From positions 3,133,501 through 3,197,500 of the forward strand of contig NZ_CP106735.1 of NCBI RefSeq assembly GCF_025639805.1: a DNA stretch of 64,000 nucleotides, in the 5' to 3' direction. Shown in pieces: positions 6,971-15,775 of the stretch. Source of the stretch: Reichenbachiella carrageenanivorans (lineage in GTDB: Bacteria > Bacteroidota > Bacteroidia > Cytophagales > Cyclobacteriaceae). The notes below the pieces were generated by a model. That model was not told where the DNA came from and searched no databases. It was given only the letters and a program-made list of their open reading frames with translations. Numbering within the stretch: the stretch's first letter is position 1; each line of letters opens with the position of its first letter. The translations under genes were made by a program, and so were the position numbers.

Positions 6971-9139
6971 TTATCCTTTTTTTAGCAGTTGCTCTCGCTT
7001 ATATATGGCCAATCCGAGTCTTAATTTATCATAAGGCATCTTTTGCTCGAAGTGCTCAAAAAGAGGTTTGAGCTGCTCTGTTTCTCCTGTTTTAGCTATG
7101 CCTTCAAAAATTTGATTTTGTTCTTGTTTGCTGATGTAGCTCGATAACTCGATGTCCTGTCCTTGCTCGTAGAGCGTGGCCAGATGAGAGAAGATAGTGA
7201 CGATATTCAGGTTTCTTTTCTTAGCGATTTCTTTAGGCTCCAGGCCATCTTTGAGTAGTTCGAAAGTCACCAGATGGGTTGCCCCTTTTATTTTCTCACC
7301 TTCGAGCGTTTTTTCTTTAATAAAGGTGATGATCTCATTGATAAACTCTCGACCATACTGGTCTGCTTTGCGCTGTCCTATACCAGATATATTGAGTATC
7401 TCGTCGTCTGTGGTAGGCCTGTGAATCGACAGCTCTTGGAGCGTAGCATCACTGAATACCAAATAGGCGGCTATGCCTTGGGCTTCCGCTAATCGCTTTC
7501 TGAGCGCTCGCAGACGCTCGAATAGGGCATCTGTTTGCTGCGCCTTTTTGGTAGGAGTAGTAGGCGTGAGGCGTTGCTTTCTTTCTTCTTGTGATTCTGG
7601 TTTACTTATTTTTACTTCTATTTCGCCATAGAGCGCTTTTTTGCCAAGATCGGTAATTCTCAGAATGTTGTGTTGGTCGAAGGCGATTTCTAATAAACCA
7701 AGATTTAGGAATTGCCCAATAAAGTGTTGCCACTCCATAAATCCATGGTCTTTGCCTACTCCATAAGTTTTGATGTTTTGATACCCCAGTTGGAATAAGT
7801 CCTGTCTGCCAGAGCCACGCAAGATATCGATGAGCATACGTGAACCCACTTTTTGTTGGGTACGAGCTACAGCAGATAGAGCCATCTGTGCTAGCTTGAG
7901 CCCATCCATAAACTCAGGAGGGTTTCGGCATACGTCGCAGTTGCCGCAGTCTTTTTCGAGTTGCTCGCCAAAGTAGCTAAGTAGGAGTTTTCTTCGGCAT
8001 GAGGTAGCTTCTGCAAACTGCTGCATGCGTTGAAGTTTGGCCTCTAGAAGTTCTTTTTGTTCACCCTGCTCGATAAACTGTTTGAGTTGCATCACGTCGC
8101 TGTAGCTGTAGAATAGGAGGGTTTTAGAATTTAGTCCATCTCTGCCCGCGCGGCCGATTTCCTGATAGTAGCTTTCGAGGTTTTTGGGTAGGTTGTGGTG
8201 GATCACCCAGCGTACATTGGATTTGTCTATTCCCATGCCGAAAGCGATGGTGGCACATACCACTTTGAGATCGTCTCGGATAAATCGCTCCTGAACTTTG
8301 TCTTTGACTTGGGCATCCATGCCAGCATGATAAAAATCCGCATCTATGCCTTGCGCCTGCAGCTTGGCCGTTAGACTTTCTGTGCTTTTTCTACTTAGGC
8401 AATAGATGATGCCAGATTCGTCAGGTTGTTTTTTGATCCAGTTGATGATGGTCTCCACACGTTTCTGCGCTGGTCGTACGTTGAGGTTTAGATTTGGCCG
8501 GTCAAACGAAGCCAAGAAGGTTTTTGCATGGACGATATTCAGTTGGTTGAGGATGTCGGTACGGGTGGCTTTATCGGCTGTGGCTGTAAGTGCCATGACA
8601 GGCACTTTGGGGAACTGCTCTTTGATAAATTTGAGCTTTGTGTATTCTGGACGAAAGTCATGACCCCATTGTGAGATGCAATGTGCTTCATCTACGGCGA
8701 TCAGGTTGAGCTTGGCTGATTTGAGTACATTGAAAAAATCTCTGGTCATTAATTTTTCTGGTGAGACGTAGAGTGCCTTGATCTCTCCAGCCATAAACTG
8801 CTCTTCTATCATGCGTTGCTGGCTGCCTGTGAGTGTGCTGTTGAGAAAAGCCGCCGATACGCCATTTTGGCGCAAAGCCTCTACCTGATCTTTCATAAGT
8901 GAAATGAGTGGAGAAATGACTAGGCAGGAACCATCTTGTACCAGCGCTGGGATTTGATAGCAGATGGATTTTCCGCCACCTGTAGGCATGATCACTAAGG
9001 CGTCTTGGCCTGCGAGTGCCTGACTAATGACTTCTTCTTGCAGAGAGCGAAATTGTCCGTAGCCGAAGGTTTCTTTGAGTATGGTAAGGGCTTTCGCCAA
9101 TAGTTCGGTGTTGGGCAAGGTGGTACTTATATTCGTCAT
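6971..9139 (-). CDS. recQ: ATP-dependent DNA helicase RecQ
   Basis: 722 residues. Order of domains: DEAD/DEAH helicase core with Walker A MPTGGGKSICYQ and VDEAHCISQWGHDFRPEY; helicase C-terminal domain ending IGRAGRDGLNSKTLL; the zinc-binding cysteines (CRRKLLLSYFGE, then CGNCDVC); an RQC winged helix; an HRDC domain with LVFSDATLQELSIHRP; and a C-terminal helix-turn-helix of the HTH_40 type. RecQ is a 3'-5' helicase that processes stalled forks and recombination intermediates. The extra C-terminal region makes it longer than E. coli RecQ (about 610 residues) and is common in Bacteroidota. It stands alone on the minus strand. Confidence 0.96.
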   Translation of the reverse strand: MTNISTTLPNTELLAKALTILKETFGYGQFRSLQEEVISQALAGQDALVIMPTGGGKSICYQIPALVQDGSCLVISPLISLMKDQVEALRQNGVSAAFLNSTLTGSQQRMIEEQFMAGEIKALYVSPEKLMTRDFFNVLKSAKLNLIAVDEAHCISQWGHDFRPEYTKLKFIKEQFPKVPVMALTATADKATRTDILNQLNIVHAKTFLASFDRPNLNLNVRPAQKRVETIINWIKKQPDESGIIYCLSRKSTESLTAKLQAQGIDADFYHAGMDAQVKDKVQERFIRDDLKVVCATIAFGMGIDKSNVRWVIHHNLPKNLESYYQEIGRAGRDGLNSKTLLFYSYSDVMQLKQFIEQGEQKELLEAKLQRMQQFAEATSCRRKLLLSYFGEQLEKDCGNCDVCRNPPEFMDGLKLAQMALSAVARTQQKVGSRMLIDILRGSGRQDLFQLGYQNIKTYGVGKDHGFMEWQHFIGQFLNLGLLEIAFDQHNILRITDLGKKALYGEIEVKISKPESQEERKQRLTPTTPTKKAQQTDALFERLRALRKRLAEAQGIAAYLVFSDATLQELSIHRPTTDDEILNISGIGQRKADQYGREFINEIITFIKEKTLEGEKIKGATHLVTFELLKDGLEPKEIAKKRNLNIVTIFSHLATLYEQGQDIELSSYISKQEQNQIFEGIAKTGETEQLKPLFEHFEQKMPYDKLRLGLAIYKREQLLKKG

Positions 9140-9322
9140 GTACTTGATAAGACTGTTCTCTCAGAAATGCCCTCAAAGCTAGTGAATATTGAAGAGTCTT
9201 TTGGTGAGTAAGTTGTATTGTTGGTGTTTTTGTAGAGGAGGAGTATAAGTGCTTGTTTCTTGTCGCTTAGCAATTACTTCTGGGATAAAGGGAGGGTGTA
9301 TGACTTACTCATAGAGGCTTAT

Positions 9323-9832
9323 TTAGACTTGATAAGCTCCAGAAGAATAGGTGAGTTCATAACTGTGCGAGTAAATCTCGAAGACTATGCCAAAAGGGTC
9401 TTCCACATAGACCATCTTGAAGGGTTTTTCATTTGGGTAATATTCGCGGATGGGCATACGTTGTTTCCCTCCATGAGCTACAATCTTTTGGGTCAATGCT
9501 TCAATATTTGGGTCTTGAACACAAAAGTGAAAAAGGCCTGTGTTGAATGGGTTGAAAGCGGGAGCTTCTTTTGTGCCATTAGGAAATGAAAAGAGTTCGA
9601 TACCTATGCCGTCGGAGGTAGACATATGCGCGATTTCGAATTCATCCCAGTTTTCTCCAAATACATCAATACACATTTGTCCGATAGCTGTTTCTCTTTC
9701 TTTTTTAACTGTTGAAGGCGCCATGATCACATACCAGCCCATTACTTCTTGATAAAAATGAACGGCTTTTTCTATGTCTGGTACTGTGAGTCCGATATGT
9801 GAAAAGGATCTTGGGTATCTGGTTTCTTTCAT
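9323..9832 (-). CDS. VOC-family (glyoxalase/bleomycin-resistance-like) protein
   Basis: 169 residues, one vicinal-oxygen-chelate domain pair. It begins FSHIGLTVPDIEKAVHFYQEVMGW, the first beta-alpha-beta-beta-beta module with the metal-ligand His of SHIGL. The second module has GLFHFCVQDPNIEALTQKI, and the end has VYVEDPFGIVFEIYS with the ligand Glu. Members include lactoylglutathione lyase, dioxygenases and epimerases, and the substrate cannot be told from the sequence. It lies alone between recQ and tRNA-Thr. Confidence 0.85.
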   Translation of the reverse strand: MKETRYPRSFSHIGLTVPDIEKAVHFYQEVMGWYVIMAPSTVKKERETAIGQMCIDVFGENWDEFEIAHMSTSDGIGIELFSFPNGTKEAPAFNPFNTGLFHFCVQDPNIEALTQKIVAHGGKQRMPIREYYPNEKPFKMVYVEDPFGIVFEIYSHSYELTYSSGAYQV

Positions 9833-10010
9833 GATACTTGTTTTTTTGAATGTCGTAAAATGCTGCAGATTAATCTCCAGTATGGATTAATGAATGGTGC
9901 GGTAAGAGCATACGATAATACCTATTTGAAGGTTGGTCGGATTTGAAATATATATGAGTTGAAATGCTGGTGATTTCGGTAATAGATAAGTGTGGGTTCT
10001 AAAGACAAAA

Positions 10011-10043
10011 AAAGCCTTGCAAATCATTGATTTACAAGGCTTT
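10011..10043 (-). terminator. rho-independent terminator of tRNA-Thr
   Basis: A 15-bp stem with one mismatch (10011-10025 with 10029-10043) and a 3-base loop lies 13 bases beyond the tRNA 3' end. On the minus strand it is followed by a run of T (10004-10010). Confidence 0.85.
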
Positions 10044-10056
10044 AATTCTAACTAAG

Positions 10057-10130
10057 AGCCCCCAGTCGGATTCGAACCAACGACCTACTGATTACAAGTC
10101 AGTTGCTCTGGCCAGCTGAGCTATGGGGGC
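10057..10130 (-). tRNA. tRNA-Thr (anticodon TGT)
   Basis: 74 bases on the minus strand. The acceptor stem is GCCCCCA paired with TGGGGGC and discriminator T. The D arm begins TAGCTCAGCTGG. The anticodon stem-loop is CTGAC-TTGTAAT-CAG with anticodon TGT, reading ACA. The T arm contains GGTTCGAATCC. The CCA end is not encoded. Confidence 0.95.
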
Positions 10131-10175
10131 AATAAATTCTTTTGTTTTGCTAACCCTTTTGGTTATTTGCGTGTG

Positions 10176-10205
10176 CAAAAGTAAGGTAGAATTTTTCTTC
10201 TGCAA
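10176..10205 (-). promoter_or_regulatory. promoter of tRNA-Thr
   Basis: On the minus strand TTG (10205-10203) is followed after 19 bases by TACTTTTG (10183-10176), matching the Bacteroidota primary-sigma consensus TTTG-N19-TAnnTTTG. Transcription would start near 10170, about 40 bases before the mature tRNA 5' end. Confidence 0.7.
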
Positions 10206-10251
10206 GCTTCTCTAGAATTTAATTATCAACTTTTTTTTAAGCTACTGATTA

Positions 10252-12364
10252 TCAATGTTCCGCGTAGGTAATCAACTTTAGCTCTTCTTTTAATTCTTCT
10301 AATTCTAGCTCTGCTTTTTTGATTTTTTCTTCAAAATCCTTCAACATCTCTGAAGCTGTTTTGGAATTAGCAAAGAAGCCTAAATTGTTTTTCCAGGTAG
10401 ATACGTCTTTTTCTAGTGTTTGAATTTTGCGTTTGATCGAGTGCTCCTTGCGTTGGAGTTTGTGATCACCGTGAGGGCCTGATTTGATTTTGTTGATTCT
10501 TACAAGAGATTTCAATTCGGTCAATTCATCTTCTTCGAAATCTTTCGCCTGAGCAATCACATTGTTTAGTGCTTCTTGATACCTGTTTTGGATCGATTTG
10601 ATCGATTTTTTAGGTACAAAGCCTATGTTGTTGAAGGCATCTTGTAGTTCGTACACTTGCTCTGGGAGTAGGTCTTCTACTCCAATTAGCGCTTCTAGTG
10701 ACGTGCAGATTTCTTCCTTCTTTTTTAGATTGTCTTCATATGAAGATTCCATGTCTTTGGAATGTCCACGTTTTTTGTTGAAAAATTCATCGCATGCCGT
10801 TTTGAATTTTTTGTATATTTTTTCACGTTCTTTTTCCTGGTACAGGGCCTATTTCTTTCCAGTCTTTCTGCAGTGTCTTGTAGGCGCTGGCCGTTTCTTC
10901 CCAGTTTTCGTTATTTTGGAGTTCAACAGCCTTTTCTACTAGTGCTTGCTTGAGCTTGAGATTTTCTTCTCGTTGAGCATCCAGTGTTTTGAAGAACAGC
11001 GACTTGTTGTGAAAGAATGATTTGAAATCCCCCCAAAACCTTTTGTTCACCGCTTTGGCTTGATCTTTTGGCATGGCACCTACTGTTTCCCATTCTTTCT
11101 GAATGGCTAGCAGCTCCTTGGTTTTGGAATTCCATTCACCGATGTTGTCAGAGGTGAATTTGGCATATTCAGCGATCCTTTCAGCGATTTTAATTTTCTT
11201 CTCGTAGTTCTCACTCAATTCTTCCTTGAGGTGAGATACATAGTCTTTTCGTTTGGCATATACTTGATCCGAGGCAGCCTTGAACCGCTGCCAAGTATCT
11301 TCTTGTGCTTCTTTGGGCACGGGGCCAATGTGCTTGTACTCCTCATGTAGCTCATTCAATCGTTTGATGGCTTCATTTAGGTTTTCTAAGGCATCTAGCG
11401 ATTCGGCTTGTTTGCACAAGTCTTCTTTGGCCTCAAGGTTTTTCTTTCTGTCGAGTTCTTTGAGTTCGAAGTAAATGCTTCTATGGTCGTAGTATCGATC
11501 CATAAGCGCATTATAGTTGGCCCACAGGGTACGATTGTGCTGGTGATGAACAGGTCCTATAGCCTTCCATTCTTCTTGCATTTTTTTGAGTGCGTTGATG
11601 CTTGATGTGTTTTCATCGTCATCCACAAACACTCTTAGTCTTTCGAGTAATGCATTTTTGAGTTCAAGATTACGTTCTTTCTGTTTCTCGTGCTCTTTGG
11701 CATTTTTGGATTTCTTTTCTCGGAGAATTTTGTAGTAGGCTTCAAACTTGATGGAGCATTCTTCGAGTTTGTATTGGAAGTCGTCTTTTGAACCTCCATC
11801 AGCTTCAAATCTCTTTAATGCTTCGGCGCGCTCTGCTTGGAATATTTCATCGTAGCTGCGCTTGATTGCTCCAATGGTGCGAACTTTTTTGAACCCATCT
11901 TCAGTGTTAGAGAGATCGGCGAGTGCTTGTGTGAGTTGCTCTTTGGTGTAGTTGGTGTAGTCGATTTCTTCTTCCTCATTTTCCTCCTCTTCCTTGTTGT
12001 CTTTCTCATTGGTGGAGTCAGATTTAGGAGTGGCGTCCGTTGGCTCTTCATTTTGGGGAGCGGCTTTGGCTATGGACTCAGCTACAGGAGTTGATGTTTC
12101 TGAGCTAGGCGTTTCTACGGGTGCCGTTTCTTCTACTTCCGAGGCTTCTGCTGCAGGTACTTCCTGCTTTTCGGCGGGAGTTTCTTGTGCGACTTCTTCT
12201 ACAGCAGGAGCTGAGGCTTCGGGTGCAACTTCTTTTTCGGGTGAATCGGAGGTGGGATCAAGCGTATCTTCTTTTTCGTTTGTTAATTCAGGTTTGCCCT
12301 GAACAGCCCCCGGATTCGTTGATTTGTCATCAGTGGATCCAGTCATATCATTCTCTTTAGTCAT
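10252..12364 (-). pseudogene. DUF349 repeat protein, split by a single-base frameshift
   Basis: Two minus-strand frames belong to one gene. The first (12364-10823, 513 residues) has an acidic Glu/Pro/Ala-rich N-terminal region (about 1-150), then DUF349 repeats marked by EEWKAIGPV, EEYKHIGPVP, KEWETVGAMP and KDWKEIGPVPG. It ends abruptly at KRT. In the +1 frame the text continues ERE-KIYKKF-KTACDEFF and so on, and joins the second part (10752-10252), which holds a fifth repeat (NNIGFVPKK) and a coiled-coil tail. The break lies in a run of five A near 10836-10841, so one extra A explains it. The intact protein would be about 700 residues, normal for this family. The function of DUF349 proteins is not established. 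Confidence 0.75.
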
Positions 12365-12409
12365 AACTCTTTTTCTCTACTCTTTGCAATTTATGCAATT
12401 TTTATGGCA

Positions 12410-12988
12410 TTAGTTCATATTTGGATCTGCGGGGTAATTAGCAAACATTTTGAACTTGCCACCTAGGCTTTTTAATACTTCTTTCCAAAGTGAGTTTTCA
12501 TCAATGTCGAAAATATGACTAGCTGAGATACCTTTGTATACGATCCATGATTTGGCTTCTAGTTCTTCTTCGAGTTGGCCCGCAGCCCATCCCGAATAGC
12601 CTAAAAAGAACCTGAAATCTTCTGGCCTTAATTGTTTGAGGTCTATCATGGACAGCAACTGGTCATAGTCGCCTCCCCAATAGATGTCATTCCCGATCAG
12701 TTGGCCAGAAGGCATGGCTTCGGGGGCTCGATGAATAAAGTGTAGGGTATCTTGCTGCACGGGACCTCCGATAAAGAGCTTCTCTTTGAAATCAGAAATT
12801 TGATCGACTACATCCTCCAATAGTGCCGAGGAGGGTTTGTTCAAAACATAGCCAAATGTCCCGTTTTCGTCGTGCTCACAGATCAAGACGACAGTGCGTT
12901 CAAAATTGGGATCTGGTAAATAGGGCTCTGAGATGAGTACATCTCCGCGCTCAGGAGTGAATTTTTGTTTTGAATGAAAATAATCCAT
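12410..12988 (-). CDS. YqgE/AlgH family protein
   Basis: 192 residues covering the whole YqgE/AlgH (DUF179) domain. It starts with RGDVLISEPYLPDPNFERTVVLICEH, followed by GTFGYVLNKP, FIGGPVQQDTLHFIHR and FLGYSGWAAGQLEEEL, all hallmark blocks. The family was linked to alginate regulation in Pseudomonas, but its biochemical role is unknown. It lies between the DUF349 gene and miaE, 13 bases after the latter, so it is probably co-transcribed with miaE. Confidence 0.92.
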   Translation of the reverse strand: MDYFHSKQKFTPERGDVLISEPYLPDPNFERTVVLICEHDENGTFGYVLNKPSSALLEDVVDQISDFKEKLFIGGPVQQDTLHFIHRAPEAMPSGQLIGNDIYWGGDYDQLLSMIDLKQLRPEDFRFFLGYSGWAAGQLEEELEAKSWIVYKGISASHIFDIDENSLWKEVLKSLGGKFKMFANYPADPNMN

Positions 12989-13001
12989 AGGCTCAATAAT
13001 T

Positions 13002-13586
13002 TTAATGTAGTCGGGGAGATAGCGGCATGGCTTCCATGATTTTGCCTTCTATCTCGTTCATTTCCTTTAATCGTGTATATACTTCGTCTTCGTTAAAATA
13101 AATTAGGGCCATTTTCACAAACACTTCGCCGTGTTTGGCTTCCGATGCCCATAGGTCTCTGTAAAAATCCTTTAACTCTCCTGTAGGTAGGTTTTCGTAG
13201 ATCAATCGAAACCGCTCAGCTCCCCTGTTTTCTACTATAGAGGCGAGGAGTAGCCGATCCATAAATCGCTCTTCACGCCCGCTTCTGCAGCTTTGGATGA
13301 GCTGCTTTACGTATTTGTCTTCACGGATCTCATGGTTGAGTTGGATGCCTCGTTTTTGCATGACCTGATAGACAGAACGAAAATGCTCAAGTTCTTCTAC
13401 CGCGGTGTCGATCAGCTCTGGGATGATCTCTAGCCGATCAGGAAATTTGGCTACAAAGCTCATCGCCATCGAAGAAGCTTTTCGCTCGCAGTCGGCATGG
13501 TCTTGTAAAAAAGCGTCAAAATCATTCAAGACAGTGGCGACCCATTCGGGTGAGCTGTCGTAGCATAGCGGAACTCGTAACTGCAT
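13002..13586 (-). CDS. miaE: tRNA-(ms2io6A)-hydroxylase MiaE-like diiron protein
   Basis: 194 residues with a ferritin-like four-helix fold. Iron-ligand candidates are in DHADCERKAS, the EELEHF motif (ExxH), ENRGAERF and the closing EAKHGEVF (ExxH). MiaE hydroxylates the isopentenyl group of the ms2i6A37 base in tRNA using O2. The Bacteroidota members are close in length and motifs to the Salmonella enzyme. It is the first gene of a minus-strand pair with yqgE; the divergent pdxH lies 210 bases away. Confidence 0.85.
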   Translation of the reverse strand: MQLRVPLCYDSSPEWVATVLNDFDAFLQDHADCERKASSMAMSFVAKFPDRLEIIPELIDTAVEELEHFRSVYQVMQKRGIQLNHEIREDKYVKQLIQSCRSGREERFMDRLLLASIVENRGAERFRLIYENLPTGELKDFYRDLWASEAKHGEVFVKMALIYFNEDEVYTRLKEMNEIEGKIMEAMPLSPRLH

Positions 13587-13796
13587 ATTTTAAGATAATA
13601 ATTTTAAGGTTCTGAATTAAGTATTGTAGATTATAATTGATGAATAATTCGCGACATGAGTTGATTTTAAAGGAGGCTTTACAAAGCATAAATCTAAAAA
13701 ACAGATCTCTACAGTTTTGAATCTAAAATCTTTTCTATGCATAATTAATGATTTCAGTCATCTTTGTAGTACCTACGAGAAATAATAACAAAACGG

Positions 13797-14444
13797 ATGG
13801 CAAAAGATTTTTTACATGGTATGAGAAAGGATTATGGAAAGGACTCTCTGACCAAGGCGAGTGTGCACCCAGATCCAATGGTTCAATTCGAAGAATGGTT
13901 TAAAGCCGCCATGAAGACCGATGGAGATGAAGCCAACGTGCTGACGCTATCTACATTGGGCGAAGACCAAATTCCTGAAGGTAGGATTGTATTGCTCAAA
14001 TTTTATGCAGAGGATGGTTTTACCTTCTATACCAACTACACGAGCAACAAAGCCAAGCAGCTCGAAAAACACCCGTATGCTTCCATGACCTTTCATTGGA
14101 AGTCGCAAGAGCGGCAGGTGCGTGTGAAGGGTGCCATCACCCGAGTACCGGCAGAGATCTCAGACGAGTATTTCAAAGAGCGACCTATGGGGAGTAGGAT
14201 AGGGGCCTGGGCGTCGCCACAGAGTCAGGAGATTCCCAATCGTGAGTTTCTCGACGAGCGAGTCGAAGAGGTTCAAAAGAAATTTGAAAACCAAAACGAG
14301 ATACCAAGGCCCGACTACTGGGGGGGGTACTTGCTTACTCCAGTACGCATCGAATTTTGGCAAGGCCGACCCAGTCGCTTGCATGACCGGATCGTGTACG
14401 ATCTAGTGGATGGACAATGGGAGACCAAACGTCTGGCACCTTAA
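13797..14444 (+). CDS. pdxH: pyridoxamine/pyridoxine 5'-phosphate oxidase
   Basis: 215 residues, normal length. FMN- and substrate-binding blocks are RIVLLKFYAEDGFTFYTNYTSNKA and ASMTFHWKSQERQVRVKG. The C-terminal signature is PVRIEFWQGRPSRLHDRIVY, including the catalytic-site Arg and His. The enzyme makes pyridoxal 5'-phosphate in the last step of B6 synthesis or salvage. The last 35 bases overlap the next gene if that gene uses the ATG at 14410. Confidence 0.96.
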   Translation: MAKDFLHGMRKDYGKDSLTKASVHPDPMVQFEEWFKAAMKTDGDEANVLTLSTLGEDQIPEGRIVLLKFYAEDGFTFYTNYTSNKAKQLEKHPYASMTFHWKSQERQVRVKGAITRVPAEISDEYFKERPMGSRIGAWASPQSQEIPNREFLDERVEEVQKKFENQNEIPRPDYWGGYLLTPVRIEFWQGRPSRLHDRIVYDLVDGQWETKRLAP

Positions 14445-15699
14445 ATCTTTGTCAGCATCTAACCTATATCTGGAGCGATACGCTTATCAACAAAAGTATC
14501 TGGCAGCGTCTGATTACGGGCAGCCCGACCTGATTGTGGTATTGCCGTGCCACAACGAGCCAGATTTGCAGACTTCGCTAGAAGCTCTGGCGGCTTGCGA
14601 CCCGCCCAAAGGCGAGGTGGCAGTGATCGTAGTGATCAATGCGTCGCAAGCCAGTACGAAGGAAGTAAAACAGCACAATGAGCAGACGCTTGCTGCTTGT
14701 CAGTCTTGGGTTTCGGCTCAGTCTGATCGTTATACCTTTCATTTTATATTAGAAAATGAGCTACCCAAAAAGCATGCAGGCGTAGGTCTGGCGCGCAAAA
14801 TAGGCATGGACGAGGCTGTGCGAATGTTTGATGCGCAAGGACAGGATGGCGTGATCCTCTGTTTTGATGCCGACAGCACTTGTGAGCCTAATCTGCTGAC
14901 AGAAGTAGAACGACTATTTGATGAAAATCCCAAAACACCAGGTTGTTCGATTCACTTCGAGCATCCGCTCGAAGGCACGTTGGTAGATGAAGTGTATGCA
15001 GGCATACTCAGTTATGAACTGCATTTGCGCTATTATGTAGATGGACTCAAATATGCTGCTTTTCCGTATGCCTTTCAGACGATAGGCTCAAGTATGGCGG
15101 TACGATCTTCGGCTTATCAAAAGCAAGGCGGCATGAATCGTCGCAAAGCTGGAGAGGATTTCTATTTTTTACACAAGATCATTCCTTTGGGAAATTTCAA
15201 AGAGCTGAATACGACTAAAATCATCCCATCGCCGCGTCGATCAGATCGGGTGCCGTTTGGTACGGGTCGAGCCATCGGGACATGGCTCGACGAAGGCAAG
15301 TCTGAATTGCTCAGTTACGATCCTCAGGTCTTCGAAGTGCTCAAAAATTTCTTTGCAACGGTCGACCCATTGTATCAATCTAAGGAAACTGAATTTGTTT
15401 GGAATCATTATCCCCAGTCCATTCAGCAGTTTATCCCTTTGGTAGAATTTAGGCCTCAAATCAATGAATTCAATGCGCAGGCCAATTCTTTAGCCACTTT
15501 CCAAAAGCGGTTTTACCAATGGTTTGACGGCTTCAAAGCCTTGAAATTCGTACACTTTGCGAGGGATAAATTTTATCCAAATGTGCCTATCGCCGAAGGG
15601 GTAGATTGGCTATTTGAGACCCTAGGCAAGAATTCCCAACCTTGGGATTTGAAAAGGAAGTTGGTGGAGTTGCGAGTAGAAGATAAAACCCACTCATGA
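14410..15699 (+). CDS. family 2 glycosyltransferase-like protein
   Basis: 429 residues. The GT-A fold starts with LIVVLPCHNEPDLQTSLEAL at about 41-60 and has an Asp-x-Asp style metal motif in CFDADSTCEPN near residue 160. A QTIGSSMAVR stretch and a GEDFYFLHKI acceptor-site motif (ED) follow at about 230-260. There is no membrane segment. The ATG at 14410 overlaps pdxH by 35 bases; a TTG at 14452, 8 bases past the pdxH stop, is an alternative start that would remove the overlap. Donor and acceptor sugars are unknown. Confidence 0.75.
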   Translation: MDNGRPNVWHLKSLSASNLYLERYAYQQKYLAASDYGQPDLIVVLPCHNEPDLQTSLEALAACDPPKGEVAVIVVINASQASTKEVKQHNEQTLAACQSWVSAQSDRYTFHFILENELPKKHAGVGLARKIGMDEAVRMFDAQGQDGVILCFDADSTCEPNLLTEVERLFDENPKTPGCSIHFEHPLEGTLVDEVYAGILSYELHLRYYVDGLKYAAFPYAFQTIGSSMAVRSSAYQKQGGMNRRKAGEDFYFLHKIIPLGNFKELNTTKIIPSPRRSDRVPFGTGRAIGTWLDEGKSELLSYDPQVFEVLKNFFATVDPLYQSKETEFVWNHYPQSIQQFIPLVEFRPQINEFNAQANSLATFQKRFYQWFDGFKALKFVHFARDKFYPNVPIAEGVDWLFETLGKNSQPWDLKRKLVELRVEDKTHS

Positions 15700-15775
15700 A
15701 TCCTCTCAAATCATAGGAGAAACAAAAAGCTCGACTAGTTTTGCGCGCTCATCTCTCAATTCTAAAATACAATCC

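Noticed and set aside
6795..7034. A plus-strand 79-codon frame in the gap before recQ
   Set aside because: It crosses the nested palindrome and the 3' end of recQ on the opposite strand, has no recognisable domain and no start signal.
10823..10850. Programmed -1 frameshifting at the A-rich site of the DUF349 gene
   Set aside because: The family text resumes in the +1 frame, not the -1 frame, and no known +1 recoding signal (such as the prfB CTT-TGA) is present.
11815..12302. Long frames on both strands inside the DUF349 gene
   Set aside because: They arise from its repetitive Glu/Ala/Pro-rich N-terminal codons and have no domain.
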